From the NCBI GenBank assembly GCA_032718865.1, contig JALUTQ010000018.1, positions 62,001-126,000 on the forward strand: a DNA stretch of 64,000 bases, in the 5' to 3' direction. This DNA comes from Tilletia caries. Taxonomy: Eukaryota > Basidiomycota > Exobasidiomycetes > Tilletiales > Tilletiaceae. The notes beneath the pieces were generated by a model. That model searched no databases and was not told the DNA's origin. It was given only the letters and a program-made list of their open reading frames with translations. Position 1 is the first letter of the stretch; the number at the start of each line of letters is the position of its first letter. The translations under genes and the position numbers were made by a program. This document shows positions 43,128 to 53,376 of the stretch, one piece after another.

Positions 43128-43709
43128 TCAGTCTTGACCCACATCGTCCCACCACAATTCGCCAAGGGGTCGGCGATGGGCAAAGGCAGGAGGGGCTCGA
43201 GCGCTGGGTAAGTAGCCTGGGAATTGTGCTAACACATGAACGTTCCGATCTGAGACAAGTTGGCCAGGAAAGCACATTTCCCAGAAGCGTTCCATGAGAG
43301 GGACAACCGAGATGTGATGAGTATCCTTCAAGGCTTCAAATGATGTACGCTCGGAGAGAGTACTGCGTCTCGCAAGTCGCAGGCCCACGACCGGAAAGGC
43401 GTCAGCGCTAGGACGTGTACTTCAGGCGCTCTCTCGGTCGACCCATTCGGCGGCGAATGATACGGGGGACCAGCAGGCGGACAGTCGGCCTGCTATTGGC
43501 AGTGTGAATACCACTTGTCGCGCTGGACGTCCTAGTGCGCCTGTTAGTCGATGTGACACCTTCTCTTCTTCTTCCAATACTTCCAGAAGATGATCATGCT
43601 CCTCACGCATCCTGTCGTGACCCGCAAGGCTCTCTGAGCTTCGCAGTTGGCTCGTAGAAAAGTTGGTGATTAGAATGAGGCAGGGTCTGTGCGGCAACGT
43701 TTCGGACAA
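43128..43709 (-). pseudogene. Possible gene relic: one frame with a single internal stop
   Basis: From 43709 to 43128 one frame is open apart from a TGA at about 43422. It contains plausible protein sequence such as MERFWEMCFPGQLVSDRNVHVLAQF and GYLPSARAPPAFAHRRPLGELWWDD. There is no ATG start, the family is unknown, and it lies in a gene-poor stretch next to mobile DNA. Confidence 0.25.
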
Positions 43710-46464
43710 TCATTCGACAGTGGATGAACAAGAGAAACATGGGTATATATCTGCGCTGAGCCGGGCCATGGCAGACCAGCAACTGTCCACCATCCGCTGA
43801 TCGCTCATCCTTGCATCTCCCCTCCTGCCTCACAGATCCCTTCCTTCTGCCACAGAATCGACGTCTTCCGCAACCAATCCTTGTTCGCAGCAGCCGGGCT
43901 TTCTGAACGCATTCGCCGAGCCCGCCCTTTCCCTCCAAGTCAAACCTTGTGTGTGAGTCCTTTGCCTCATCTGCGCCTTCGGGTCGCGAAACCCTCTCTC
44001 CTTCTGTGGGCTGTGCGTCGGCTCTCCAACGCCGCTCAAAACGCAAAACGTCCAAAAATGAGCCCCTCGTTCCCGAATCCCTGCCTCATTTCAGCTTCCA
44101 TCTCACCGGGCCGGAACCTTCTTCTTGTCCCCCAGTCCCCTCGATAGGGTTTGCGAGCATCTTGCAGCCTGAGCCGCGATTCCGCATCTTCATCTCGCAT
44201 TCGAGGTGAGAGCAGCCAGGAACCTGAGTACGCTTCGTGCCCTGTAATGTGCTTATAAGCATGTCTACATTCTCGTCTACCCTCGCGCTCCCCCATCGCT
44301 TCATGGACCGTGACACGATCCCGTTGCTGCCAAAAGAATACCGCTTCAGCAGAGGTGAGCCGTCCAGCTAGACTCCGTCCGCCGTGCTCTCCGCTTCGGG
44401 AGTTTTTATGGCCGCTCATCCTCCCATCCCATTTCGCCTACACATTTGCGAAATGAGGTCGCCTTACCCCTGTTCATCGCTGCCTTATAGCCGGTCCTCA
44501 AGTACCTCAATTCGCATCGGTCGTGAGTAGACACGCCTTGCGCTGTCCCAGTCCCCTTTCATTTCTGTGCCCCTCCCCGAGCTCATGGTTCTTCTATTTC
44601 AGGCGTTTGGGCTGAAGGATCACGGAACCAAGCAAACTGCGCCTATTGCTCAGCCTCTTCTTCTTTGCGAAATCGAGGGAGGTAATTGTCTTCTTGTGGC
44701 CCCCCTCTTATACGCGATGCTTTCCCGAGCGACGTTGACCTTCCTTCTCCCTCCTCTTACCCGCTCACTTCGCTGTTGGCAGCAACGACTTCGACTCGGA
44801 TCATCTTCACCATCTACATACCCATCCAAGCCATCTTGTTTCCAGCTGCAGGATCCTACACGCGGTTTGTGGAACAAAGGACGAGGTTTACATAGGTGAG
44901 CTGGTTGACAGGTGATCTCACGTGGCTTCGCAAAACCGCCGGATGGAGGTCTACCCAAACCCCATTTCCCAACTTCCTCCCTGCCCTTCCGTCTTCCTGG
45001 AACCTTCCCATTCTCTGTTCTCACCTATCCATCAGGGTCGAGACCTTGGCAGTTCGCTCTGCTTCGAGTGACGCTGCATTGCGCGAACGCCCGCCGACTC
45101 GGGCTCGCAATCCCGCTCCCCGCTTGCCATTCGTGGACGGCGGGCGATGACGGGGGGGGAGAGTTGGCATTTCTTCCCGAAATGCCCAACACTTCCGTCT
45201 CCCTGCGAGCAGAGGCCAGAAGAGAGTTTGGTGGCTTGCATCTGCAAATCCGCAATCTTCCAAGATCTGTTTTCCAGACCTCGTTTGGTCTGGATTAATT
45301 GCCGCACTAGTGATTGGCGGGCCACTTAACTCTGCTGCCTCACTCCACTCGCGTCCCGCTGCCCCCTCCAAATCTTTCCGCACGTCGCCTGCGAATTCAT
45401 CGCAGCTGGCGTCTGCGGCCATTTCCCTCCTTCCTCTGGCGGGTTTGCGTTCGTAGTGCGCGAAACGAAGCCGATCATCTCACCCCGAAGTTGAGCGTGT
45501 TCGAACTTTGGCAGGGCGATCTTCTAATCGAAGCTCGCTCATGCGCCGGGCAGACAAAACCGAGCATCATCCTATCCTTGCCTTCCACGGCCGTTCCCCT
45601 CCATAACTCCCATCGCTCCCCTGCCCCTCCCGTCTGGCTAGTTGGCCACTGCCACCTTCACTCCCCTTCCCTGCCTCTTTCGCTCTCGCTGGGTCAGGCC
45701 CGCCAGCCATAAAGTAGTTCCCGCATTCGTCATCACGCACAAAGACGCCGTTCTTACCTCCACCGCGAAGACGGAGACGACCTACGCCGCGGCTCAAACA
45801 GGAAGTTTTTTCTTCCTTTTGCTGGAATTGGCACCACTTCGGAGCGCTTCACTTCACTATTGTGGTTGATCACCGGAACTGGCTTTCTCGCCATTCCTAC
45901 AGCCCGAAGCACGGCTCCCTCCCTTCCTGTCGGCCTCCGACTACATCCCACCACTTTCCTTTTACCCCTAAACCCGTTTGCATATGTCACTGCACCCGGC
46001 CTGACAGACTCTCTCTCTCTCTCCTCTTTTCTTCCTTTTCTCCTCTCCCTTCTTTTCCTCGTCTCTCTGGACTACCAACTCTGATCCTCACCTTTCTCGG
46101 AACGTACTCGATCCTCGAAGCTCCTCTTCGATCCACAGTCCTTGACAGCATCCGTAACAAGGTTTCGGCTCCCTCCAACGCCGGTTGCCCAACTTTACCT
46201 CTCAGTCTCAAGCATCAAGCTCGAGTACACCAAGGTCCGGACTTATCCCTGGTCGCTCTTCGTCCCAGGCACTGCTTCTGAGCTTCTACGCTGCTCTCCT
46301 CTCCCGTCTATCGTCCATCCTTCCGCCGGGCGCTCCGCTAGTCGACCCAGTCTCCCATCGCACCGTCGGTCGACCAAACGCTCCCTCTCCTTCCTCCCAC
46401 CTTCCTTCCAGGTCTCAACACCAACATCCACCGCCCATACTCCGTGCCCTATCGACTCGCTGCG
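43710..46464. other. Gene-poor region upstream of velB
   Basis: About 2.7 kb with no confident coding exon. The last 600 bp are strongly pyrimidine-rich, with a (CT)n tract near 46008-46024, and probably form the promoter and 5' leader of the velvet gene. Confidence 0.4.
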
Positions 46465-48396
46465 ATGAACACCGAAGTCGGCAGCTATACGGGCGACCCA
46501 GCGCTCGCGTCCGTAGTCCCCGGTGCATCCTTGCAAGGCTTCTCAAGAACGCGGAACGGGAGGCGGTACCAGCTTGTTATCGTCCAGCAACCGAGTCGGG
46601 CGCGCATGTGTGGCTTTGGTGATAAAGTGAGCGGATCATTCTCTACTCTGAGGCAAAAGGGGGGGGGGCCGCTGGGAGCGGGGAGCCAAAGGGAGGGATT
46701 TAAGGGGGTTCATTACTGACGCTAAATTTCAAATTCCACTTTCTTTTTGGGCAGGACCGGAGACCACTCAGCCCGACTTTGATAGCCAAACTTGTCATAT
46801 ACGATGTTGCGACTGGCGTTGAGCTGCACCCAAGGTGAGTGACTTCGATGACCTTAGCTGGTCCTTTGTGATGACTTGTGAACTGACTAATATGTACTCT
46901 CTGGTCCACCTCCCTAACAGCGAAGTGAATACCTCCCTCTTCTTCGTAACTTCCGACCTCTGCCACCCGGACGACCTGATGGGCGGCCCACGGAACATCC
47001 TCGTCAACCCGGGCGGAAGCGCCATTGGATTCCCCGGCCCGTCCAGCAGTGGTGGTGCCCAGCCCGCCTCGCCGTCGGTGATGAACGAGAGCATGATGAG
47101 CGGCGGCGGCGGTGCCGGGCGGGGGGACCTCCCGGTCGCGACTCCTTCGAACCACGCGCACTTTGACCCGCATACGCAGAGTCATGTCTTCGCTTCGGAC
47201 CTGGCTTCGCACTCGTACTCGCACATGCCCGCACATGAGCCGTCGTGGAATACCTCGGACCACCACATGGGTCCCTCGTCTGCTTCCGGTGGGGGCTTCT
47301 TGCCAGCTTCTTCCTCGTCGTCTTATGGTGCCGTCCCTGAGATGTCCGGGGCAGATGGGACGGGTCTGGAAACGGGCGCTCCCCATAATGCTGCTACGTA
47401 CCCTGTCGCGATGGGCATGGCTGGTGCCTACACTGTTGGTGATCACCCACCGCCTTTGCCACCACATTCCGGCATGCCGGGCTCTGGAGGCCCAATAGGA
47501 CCTGGTGCTGCTGTTTCGGGTTCGGGGCCGATGATGGGCGGGTATGATTACGCGCCGCTTCCACCTCCCTTGGGCTCGGCTCCTCCTTATCCTTATGCTC
47601 AAGCCCATGTACCGGCCTACGGCAGCGGCGGCGGCATCAGCGGTCCGGCTCAACCAGCCGCCTCAAACCCGTACGCGCCCCCCATCTCCTCCTCCTCCTC
47701 CACGGGCCTATCCCCAACCACACCCCTAAGCTCAGCCTCGCTGACCCACTCGCTCTCGTCGGACAACCTGACGCGGAACCTGGTCGGCTCAGCGGTGGCG
47801 AGTGCGAATGTGCTGAAGGATATGGACGAGAAGGTCTGTATCTTCTTTGTGCTTCAGGATATTTCGGTCCGGACGGAGGGGGTGTATCGGATTAAGCTGA
47901 TGTTTGCTGATTTGGGGTTGTGAGTAGTGATTGTGAACTTGGTTGTGCTTCTTGGGATGTTGGGGGCCTCGTTTTGCTGACTTTCTGACCCTTCCCCCCC
48001 CCCCCTCAAAACAGGAACGGGACTGTCAATCGAGGAATCTCGGAGGCACTCGCCGAAACATACACGGACGCATTCGGTACGTGACGACCGCCATCCCCAG
48101 CACACAACAACTCATCCTCGCACCACTGACCCCCTTCCCTCCCTCCCCCACCTCTCACCTCCAACCCAACGCCCACAGTGGTATACTCGCCCCGCAAGTT
48201 CCCAGGCATGCACGACCCTACCGAACTCTCGCGCAAGCTCGTCGCCCAGGGTGTCAAGATCCCCGTCCGGTCGGACCGGAAGAAGCAAGGGAGGGGTGGC
48301 GGCGGTGGGCATGGCGGTGGGGGTGGGGATGGGGGAGGAGCTGGTCCCAGTTCGGGTGCGCATGCTGGGGATGATGATGATGGCGACGATGATTGA
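46465..48396 (+). CDS. velB: VelB-type velvet regulator with a long insert
   Basis: Five exons (46465-46626, 46755-46834, 46921-47919, 48015-48076, 48179-48396) total 506 residues. The velvet fold is split: YQLVIVQQPSRARMCGFGDKDRRPLSPTLIAKLVIYD and SEVNTSLFFVTSDLCHPDD form the first half. After about 260 residues rich in Gly, Ser and Pro, the second half resumes with SANVLKDMDEKVCIFFVLQDISVRTEGVYRIKLMFADLG, NRGISEAL and VYSPRKFPGMHDPTELSRKLVAQGVKIPVRSD. An insert at this place marks VelB, as against VeA or VosA. A short basic stretch (RSDRKKQ) may be a nuclear signal, and the tail is Gly/Asp-rich. VelB proteins bind DNA and partner VeA or VosA to couple development with secondary metabolism. 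The start is the first ATG in frame. All junctions are canonical. Confidence 0.9.
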
Positions 48397-48980
48397 AGGG
48401 ATATCGACACCTCGGCCTCGGAAATTGGTCCCCTTCGCACTCCCTTTTTACTCTTTCGACAAAAACTCTGTGCAGCTCACGGATGGGGCGGCGCTGCCGC
48501 CGTATGTATTTACAACGATTCGTTCTCAGCCGCTCTTTCTCCCCGCCTTTCGTTTCCCATCCATTCATCCCCCGAGACCCCTTCCATTTTCACTCCTTCC
48601 CCGGCGTCGCCAGTCAAGGTCATTTTCTTATTTCTTGAGTCATCATTCATTCACTCATCCATTCATCCCTTTCCTCTCACACATGTAGATGGGTTATTTG
48701 CTCCCCTTCCCTCCCTCCTTGTTCCTTCCATCAACTTATAGACACGCAAGTCGTTGCTCCTGTTCATCATGCACCCTCCTCGGCCTGGGATTTGGGCATT
48801 CGAGTAGTATTCGAGCTTTCGAGCTCGAGGCGTGTGTGAGGTCGGAATCGCCGAGGGTAGGCTGTGCGAAACGCCGAAGTGTATGGGAGGTTCCCCACTG
48901 ACCAGAAGACGGAGGCGATGAGGACGGCCACCACACACTCCTCACTCCTCTCCCAGCTTCAAGAACGATCAACCCTCACG
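48397..48980. other. Intergenic region between velB and the Pex39-like gene
   Basis: It holds the velB 3' end and the promoter of the next gene. The sequence is pyrimidine-rich with no coding exon. Confidence 0.4.
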
Positions 48981-49860
48981 ATGTCCCTTCCCAGTTCTTC
49001 CTCCTCCGCCGAAGCCAGCGCCAGCGCCAGCGCCAGCGCCGGCGTCAGCTCCACCGCCGCATACGAACGACTGCACAGCTGGGACTGGTCCAGCGATCCC
49101 GAGTTCCAAGCCGGGATCGACTCGATCACGACCCCGCTCCGGAACGCAGGCCGGTCCGAGGTGCAAATTGGGGAGGTGGTCAAGCGTGCGCAGGTTTTTT
49201 ACTTCTCGCAGCAGTGAGTTTTTTTCCTCCTATTTTGTGGAGGGTTAGCGATTGAAACGGAGCTGATGATTGTTTTTTTGGGGAATGGTAGGACGGGGGA
49301 GAAGGTTACGCCGGAGGGGTATACTGCTTGGTTGAATGCGCGAGGGGAGGGAGGCGCGGGGACGGGACTTGCAGCGCAAACACCAACACCAGTCCCATCT
49401 TCATCTTCATCAAGCACGACAGCAACAACGCCAGCTCCCGCCTCCGCCTCCGCCCCAGCGCCAGCGCCAGCTCCAGCTCCAGCATACGCGCCGGCGGAGG
49501 ACGACGAGCGCGAACCGTACCCGGCCTCCTTCGACGCCATCGCCGAGCTGATCGCGACAGGTCGGGTCGATCAGATTCCTGGCATTCGGGATATCCCGCT
49601 CGAAGTGAGTTTCTCCTACCTTCCTTCCTTTCTTTCCCCCTTCCCCGCTTTTTTTCAAAAGCCATCTGACATGCTCTTCGTTCCACAAACAGATCAGCGA
49701 CGAGCCGCCTTCGGAGGCGAAATTGGCACCGCGGCCTAAGCCTTGGGAACTGGCGGGTGCGGGCGCGGGCGCGCAGGATGGAGGGAGGGCTTCGGCGGTA
49801 GCGGCCGATCCATCTGCACCAGCTGGTTTCGAGACGGTTTCTGAAGCCATGCAGCAATAG
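48981..49860 (+). CDS. Pex39-like protein with terminal KPWE motif
   Basis: Exons 48981-49213, 49292-49604 and 49693-49860 give 237 residues. The N-terminal part (YERLHSWDWSSDPEFQAGIDSI ... VFYFSQQTGEKVTPEGYTAWLNAR) is followed by an Ala/Pro/Ser linker. The conserved block YPASFDAIAELIATGRVDQIPGIRDIPLEISDEPPSEAKLAPRPKPWE comes next. The F-x-x-(I/L)-x-x-LI-x-x-G...IPGI..IP plus R-x-KPWE pattern defines the small family recently named Pex39 (human C6orf226, yeast YJR012C), which assists Pex7 in importing PTS2 proteins into peroxisomes. An upstream ATG at 48918 is in frame, but 48981 has the better context. The gene ends 31 bp from the stop of the next gene on the opposite strand. Confidence 0.65.
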
Positions 49861-49891
49861 AACTCTCCATTAAAAATGTAATTATCTTCAT

Positions 49892-50806
49892 TCACGCCTG
49901 CACGAGTGAGGCCAGTGCAGGACTTAGATGCTGCGCTCCTGCCGATGCGACGCTGATGAGCGTTTCCAAGGCTGCGGCAGCCTCGTCGGAAGCTGTGGTG
50001 CCCTCGTCCGTTTCCGACTTTGGCGATGGGGGGCTACTGTTGAGGACGAGTAAGAGACGGGAGGTGCGTATGGAAGCTGCTCGTCTGCGTTGGGCTTGTT
50101 GGAATGTGCTGTCGGAGGGAGAGTCGGAGGATGGCTGGTATTGTTGCTGTTGTTGTTGTGGTTGGAAGTGGTCTTCGGTTGGTGGAGAGTTTTGTGGTGA
50201 GAGGGGGAATCCGGCTGATCGTCCGCCGCCGAGTGGTTGGACGAGGACGGTGCCGAGCTTAGTGGGGAATAGTAGTGTCGGGCCGGATCAGTGGTCGAAC
50301 CCGGTGAGAGAGAGGAGGGGGGACACACATACCTCGGTCGGGACCAGATAAGGCACGGCAGGGTTCTCATTCATGAGTTCTTCCCTCCACAGGGAGGTGG
50401 CGAGCCCAGCCAAGACGCGGATGCGCTCATCGCCTACGAGCGATGGTAAGAGCTGCTTGGAGGGTGAGTCCAGGGTGCTGTGGTGGTCCGTCGGTGCTCC
50501 TGGTGATTGCTGTGGGTGATTGACGAAGAGACCGTTGGGGTGTCTTTGTGGCTGACTCTGCTGCTGCTGCTGGTGGTGTGACTGTGGTGATGGGATGGGG
50601 AGTGTTGTTGCTGATGAGTATACCTGACCTGAGTGTGCGATGAGGATGAGTGCTGTGTGTGGGTGTTGATGGGATGAGGATGAGGATGAGGATGAGGATG
50701 CGGGAGGGGGAGCGTCGTCTGTTGCTGTTGCTGTTGCTGTTGGGGCGGGAGTGTTAGGCTGTACGAGGGTGCGGAGGACGCCGTTGATGGTGCTGAGCCG
50801 GATCAT
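49892..50806 (-). CDS. LAMTOR2/roadblock-type Ragulator subunit with low-complexity inserts
   Basis: Two exons, 50333-50806 and 49892-50257, both phase 0, give 279 residues. The start MIRLSTINGVLRTLVQPN, the strand TALILIAHSGQVYSSA, the helix DERIRVLAGLATSLWREELMNEN and PYLVPTE correspond to the roadblock/LC7 fold of LAMTOR2 (p14). In the second exon, LGTVLVQPL, RTSRLLLVLNSS and EAAAALETLISVASAGAQHL supply the last strands and helix. LAMTOR2 with LAMTOR3 scaffolds Rag GTPases at the lysosome or vacuole for TORC1 signalling. The usual protein is about 125 residues; here Ser-, Gln- and Asn-rich inserts sit between secondary-structure elements. The acceptor (CACTAAG) is slightly weak. The gene is convergent with the Pex39-like gene and divergent from sqt1. 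Confidence 0.6.
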
Positions 50807-51104
50807 CTTGACGAGCTTGAGCTTGAGCTTGGGGATGAGGTTGAGGTTGAGGTTGAGGATAATACGGTGCGTGAGGAAGTGGTGGTGGTGTGAGATGCCG
50901 CGATATCCGGGCTGCCCGCACTTTCTATTTTCTGCATTGATTTTCTGATTTTACCATTTCCCAAATTTTCCCTCTTGAGAAGGTCGCCTCGAGTCTCGAC
51001 TGACTGCTGCCTGACTTCCACCACCTTCCCTTCCCTTCCTTCCTTCCTTCCTTCCTTCCTTCCTTCCTTCCTTCCTTCGCCATCGCCTCGACTTGGTGCT
51101 CAGC
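50807..51104. promoter_or_regulatory. Bidirectional promoter of the LAMTOR2-like and sqt1 genes, with (TTCC)n
   Basis: The two starts are 298 bp apart and point away from each other. A TTCC microsatellite of about ten units at 51035-51077 lies 28 bp before the sqt1 ATG. Confidence 0.6.
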
Positions 51105-52992
51105 ATGGACGCCAGCATGCACGCAGCTCCCGCAGACGAGCATCGCATCACCGCAGATGACATCGCAGAAGAAGTACCAACACACAGCACAGACAAAGAC
51201 CCCAATGCCCCAGCCGACGCCGACGACGATCCCATGGACGAAGACGAAGACGACGACGACGACGACGACGACGACGGCTTCAACCCCATCCAAGACACCT
51301 CCCTCTCCTCCTTCCCCGCCCACACGCCCTCCTCCGTCTTCTCAATCGCCCTCCACCCAGCCTACCCATCCCCCTCCTGGGCCCTCTCCGGCGGCGAAGA
51401 CGACCGCGCTCACATCTGGGACACCCTCTCCGGCCAGCTCGTCGCCGTGCTCGAGGGACACACTGACAGTGTTATCAGTGTCGGATGGAGTGCGGATGGT
51501 AGCATGGCCGCGTCTGCTTCTATGGATGGTACCGTTCGTGTTTGGACGGCCGCGGTGGAAGCCGGGCCTGAGGCAGAAGCCGCTGGTCACGCTTGGTCCG
51601 TCTGCGCCACGCTGGAGGGTCCCGATGAGATCACTGTGAGCACCTCAAAGCGAACCCTTTTTCGCTGTGGACTCGAAGGATTGACACCCTTCCGTCACCT
51701 TCTGTGATACCCAGTGGATGTCATGGCACCCCAAAGGACCAGTTCTCGTAGCGGGAGCCCAAGACGGGACCGTGTGGATGTGGCAATGTGAGTTTGGTCT
51801 CTCCCCCTTCTGCCCCGAAGTTATCAGACACAAAACGGCGCTGAAACAAGGTAAATCATGCTCTCCCTCTCTCTCTCCCCCCCCCCACCCTCCCGCAGTG
51901 CCAAGCGGAAACGTCATGCAAGTCTTCTCAGGCCACACCGCAGCCTGCACCTGTGGCCAATGGACACCCGACGGCAAACGTCTCCTCACAGCCTCCGAAG
52001 ACGCCTCCCTCTTCCTCTGGGACCCGCGCACGCCCAACCCGCTCTCCAAGCTCAACTCACACAACGAACCGCGCTTCCAACCGTTTGCCGAGTCCGGCGG
52101 GATCACCTCGCTCGCCATCAGCCCTGATGCCGAGGGTGGCAAGATCGCAGTTGTCGGTGGGGCTAATGGCATGTTGCGCGTCGTCAGTCTGCCCCCACTT
52201 GCTGCCGATAGCAGTCTCTCGGGCTCGATGGCCGTCAGGGCTGTGTTGGACGGTCACCAGGATGGGGAGAGCGTCGAGGCCATCGAGTTTATTGATCTGT
52301 TGGGCGGCTCGAATACGAGCGGTACGACGACGTGGACTTCTGTCGTTAGTGTCTCTACCGATGGACGCGCCATCGTCTGGGACCTCTCTACGAACAAGGC
52401 TCGGTTGAGCGTCATGCACCCGACGGCCATTGAGGATTCGGCTTCCACTTCGGACGCGTCGTCGTATTCGCGAAGAAAACCGAAGGCGAAGATCCCTCCG
52501 GCTCCTATCACTTCGCTTGCTGTGCACAAAGGCACACCGATGTTCACCACAGCAGCCGCACCCGACCCGGACGCCATCTCCGCCCGTGCCCCCGCCGCCG
52601 CCCCTCCAGCCGAAGATGGGAGCTCGGGCGCTCCAGCACCGGGGGCGGGGGTTGGGGTTGGGGAGGGAGAGGGCGAGGACGGCGAACTCAGTCCACACGG
52701 CACACTGTGTACATGGGACGCCAGGACCGGCGCCTTACTCGCCCTGCACACGGGCTTCATGGAGGGCGTCCTGGACGTCGCCGTCGGGGTAGACCCGGAC
52801 GCGTCGTCCGAGGTGAGCTCGCCCTCCGTCGATGCGGTCGCTGTGGCCATGGCCCTGAGTAGCGGCAGTAGCAGTGCGGGTGTGAGTGCGGGTGGGGCAC
52901 TGCAGGCGCAGGCGATTCGGGTGGGCGGCGGGAAGAGGTGGACTGTTGTTGGGGCTGGGGATGAAGGTGTTGCGCTTGTGTTCAGAGTATAG
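51105..52992 (+). CDS. SQT1: WD40 protein Sqt1/AAMP (Rpl10 chaperone)
   Basis: Exons 51105-51635, 51715-51787 and 51899-52992 give 565 residues. A very acidic N-terminus (DDDDDDDDD near residue 45) precedes WD40 repeats: VFSIALHPAYPSPSWALSGGEDDRAHIWD, HTDSVISVGWSADGSMAASASMDGTVRVW, DEITWMSWHPKGPVLVAGAQDGTVWMWQ, HTAACTCGQWTPDGKRLLTASEDASLFLWD, and later less regular blades. The acidic head, the first blade GGEDDRAHIWD and overall order match Sqt1/AAMP, which escorts ribosomal protein uL16 (Rpl10) to the 60S subunit. Two Ala/Gly/Ser-rich loops enlarge the last blades. The start at 51105 is the first ATG of the frame; the open frame upstream begins with TTG. Junctions are canonical and in phase. 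Confidence 0.88.
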
Positions 52993-53376
52993 AAGGGGTG
53001 CCTGAAAATTTCACAGTTATAACTGCATTACCGTCCCTGAACTTGCACCCGCAGTAGTCAGTAGTCAGTGAGTCTGAGGCTGCGGACGTCCCTGAGCCCG
53101 CCAAAGCCTGAAGCGGTTGGAGGGCCGATGACCATCGATGATCGTCGAGCATACCTTGTTGCGTCCTCTCCTCCGTCCTCCGCCCGCGCAAATCCATGAG
53201 GGCACTCATGTACCGAGGTCCGAGCTTTTCACTGACTCCCTCTCGACGTCCCCTCCTGCAAGCGTTCAAACCTGAGCTCAGCAGCGAGGAGTGAATGGAA
53301 GTGGTACATACATAATGATTGATTGCTTCGGACAGGTCAGGGTACACTGACCGGGGGACGCGTGCGTCCGATTGAT

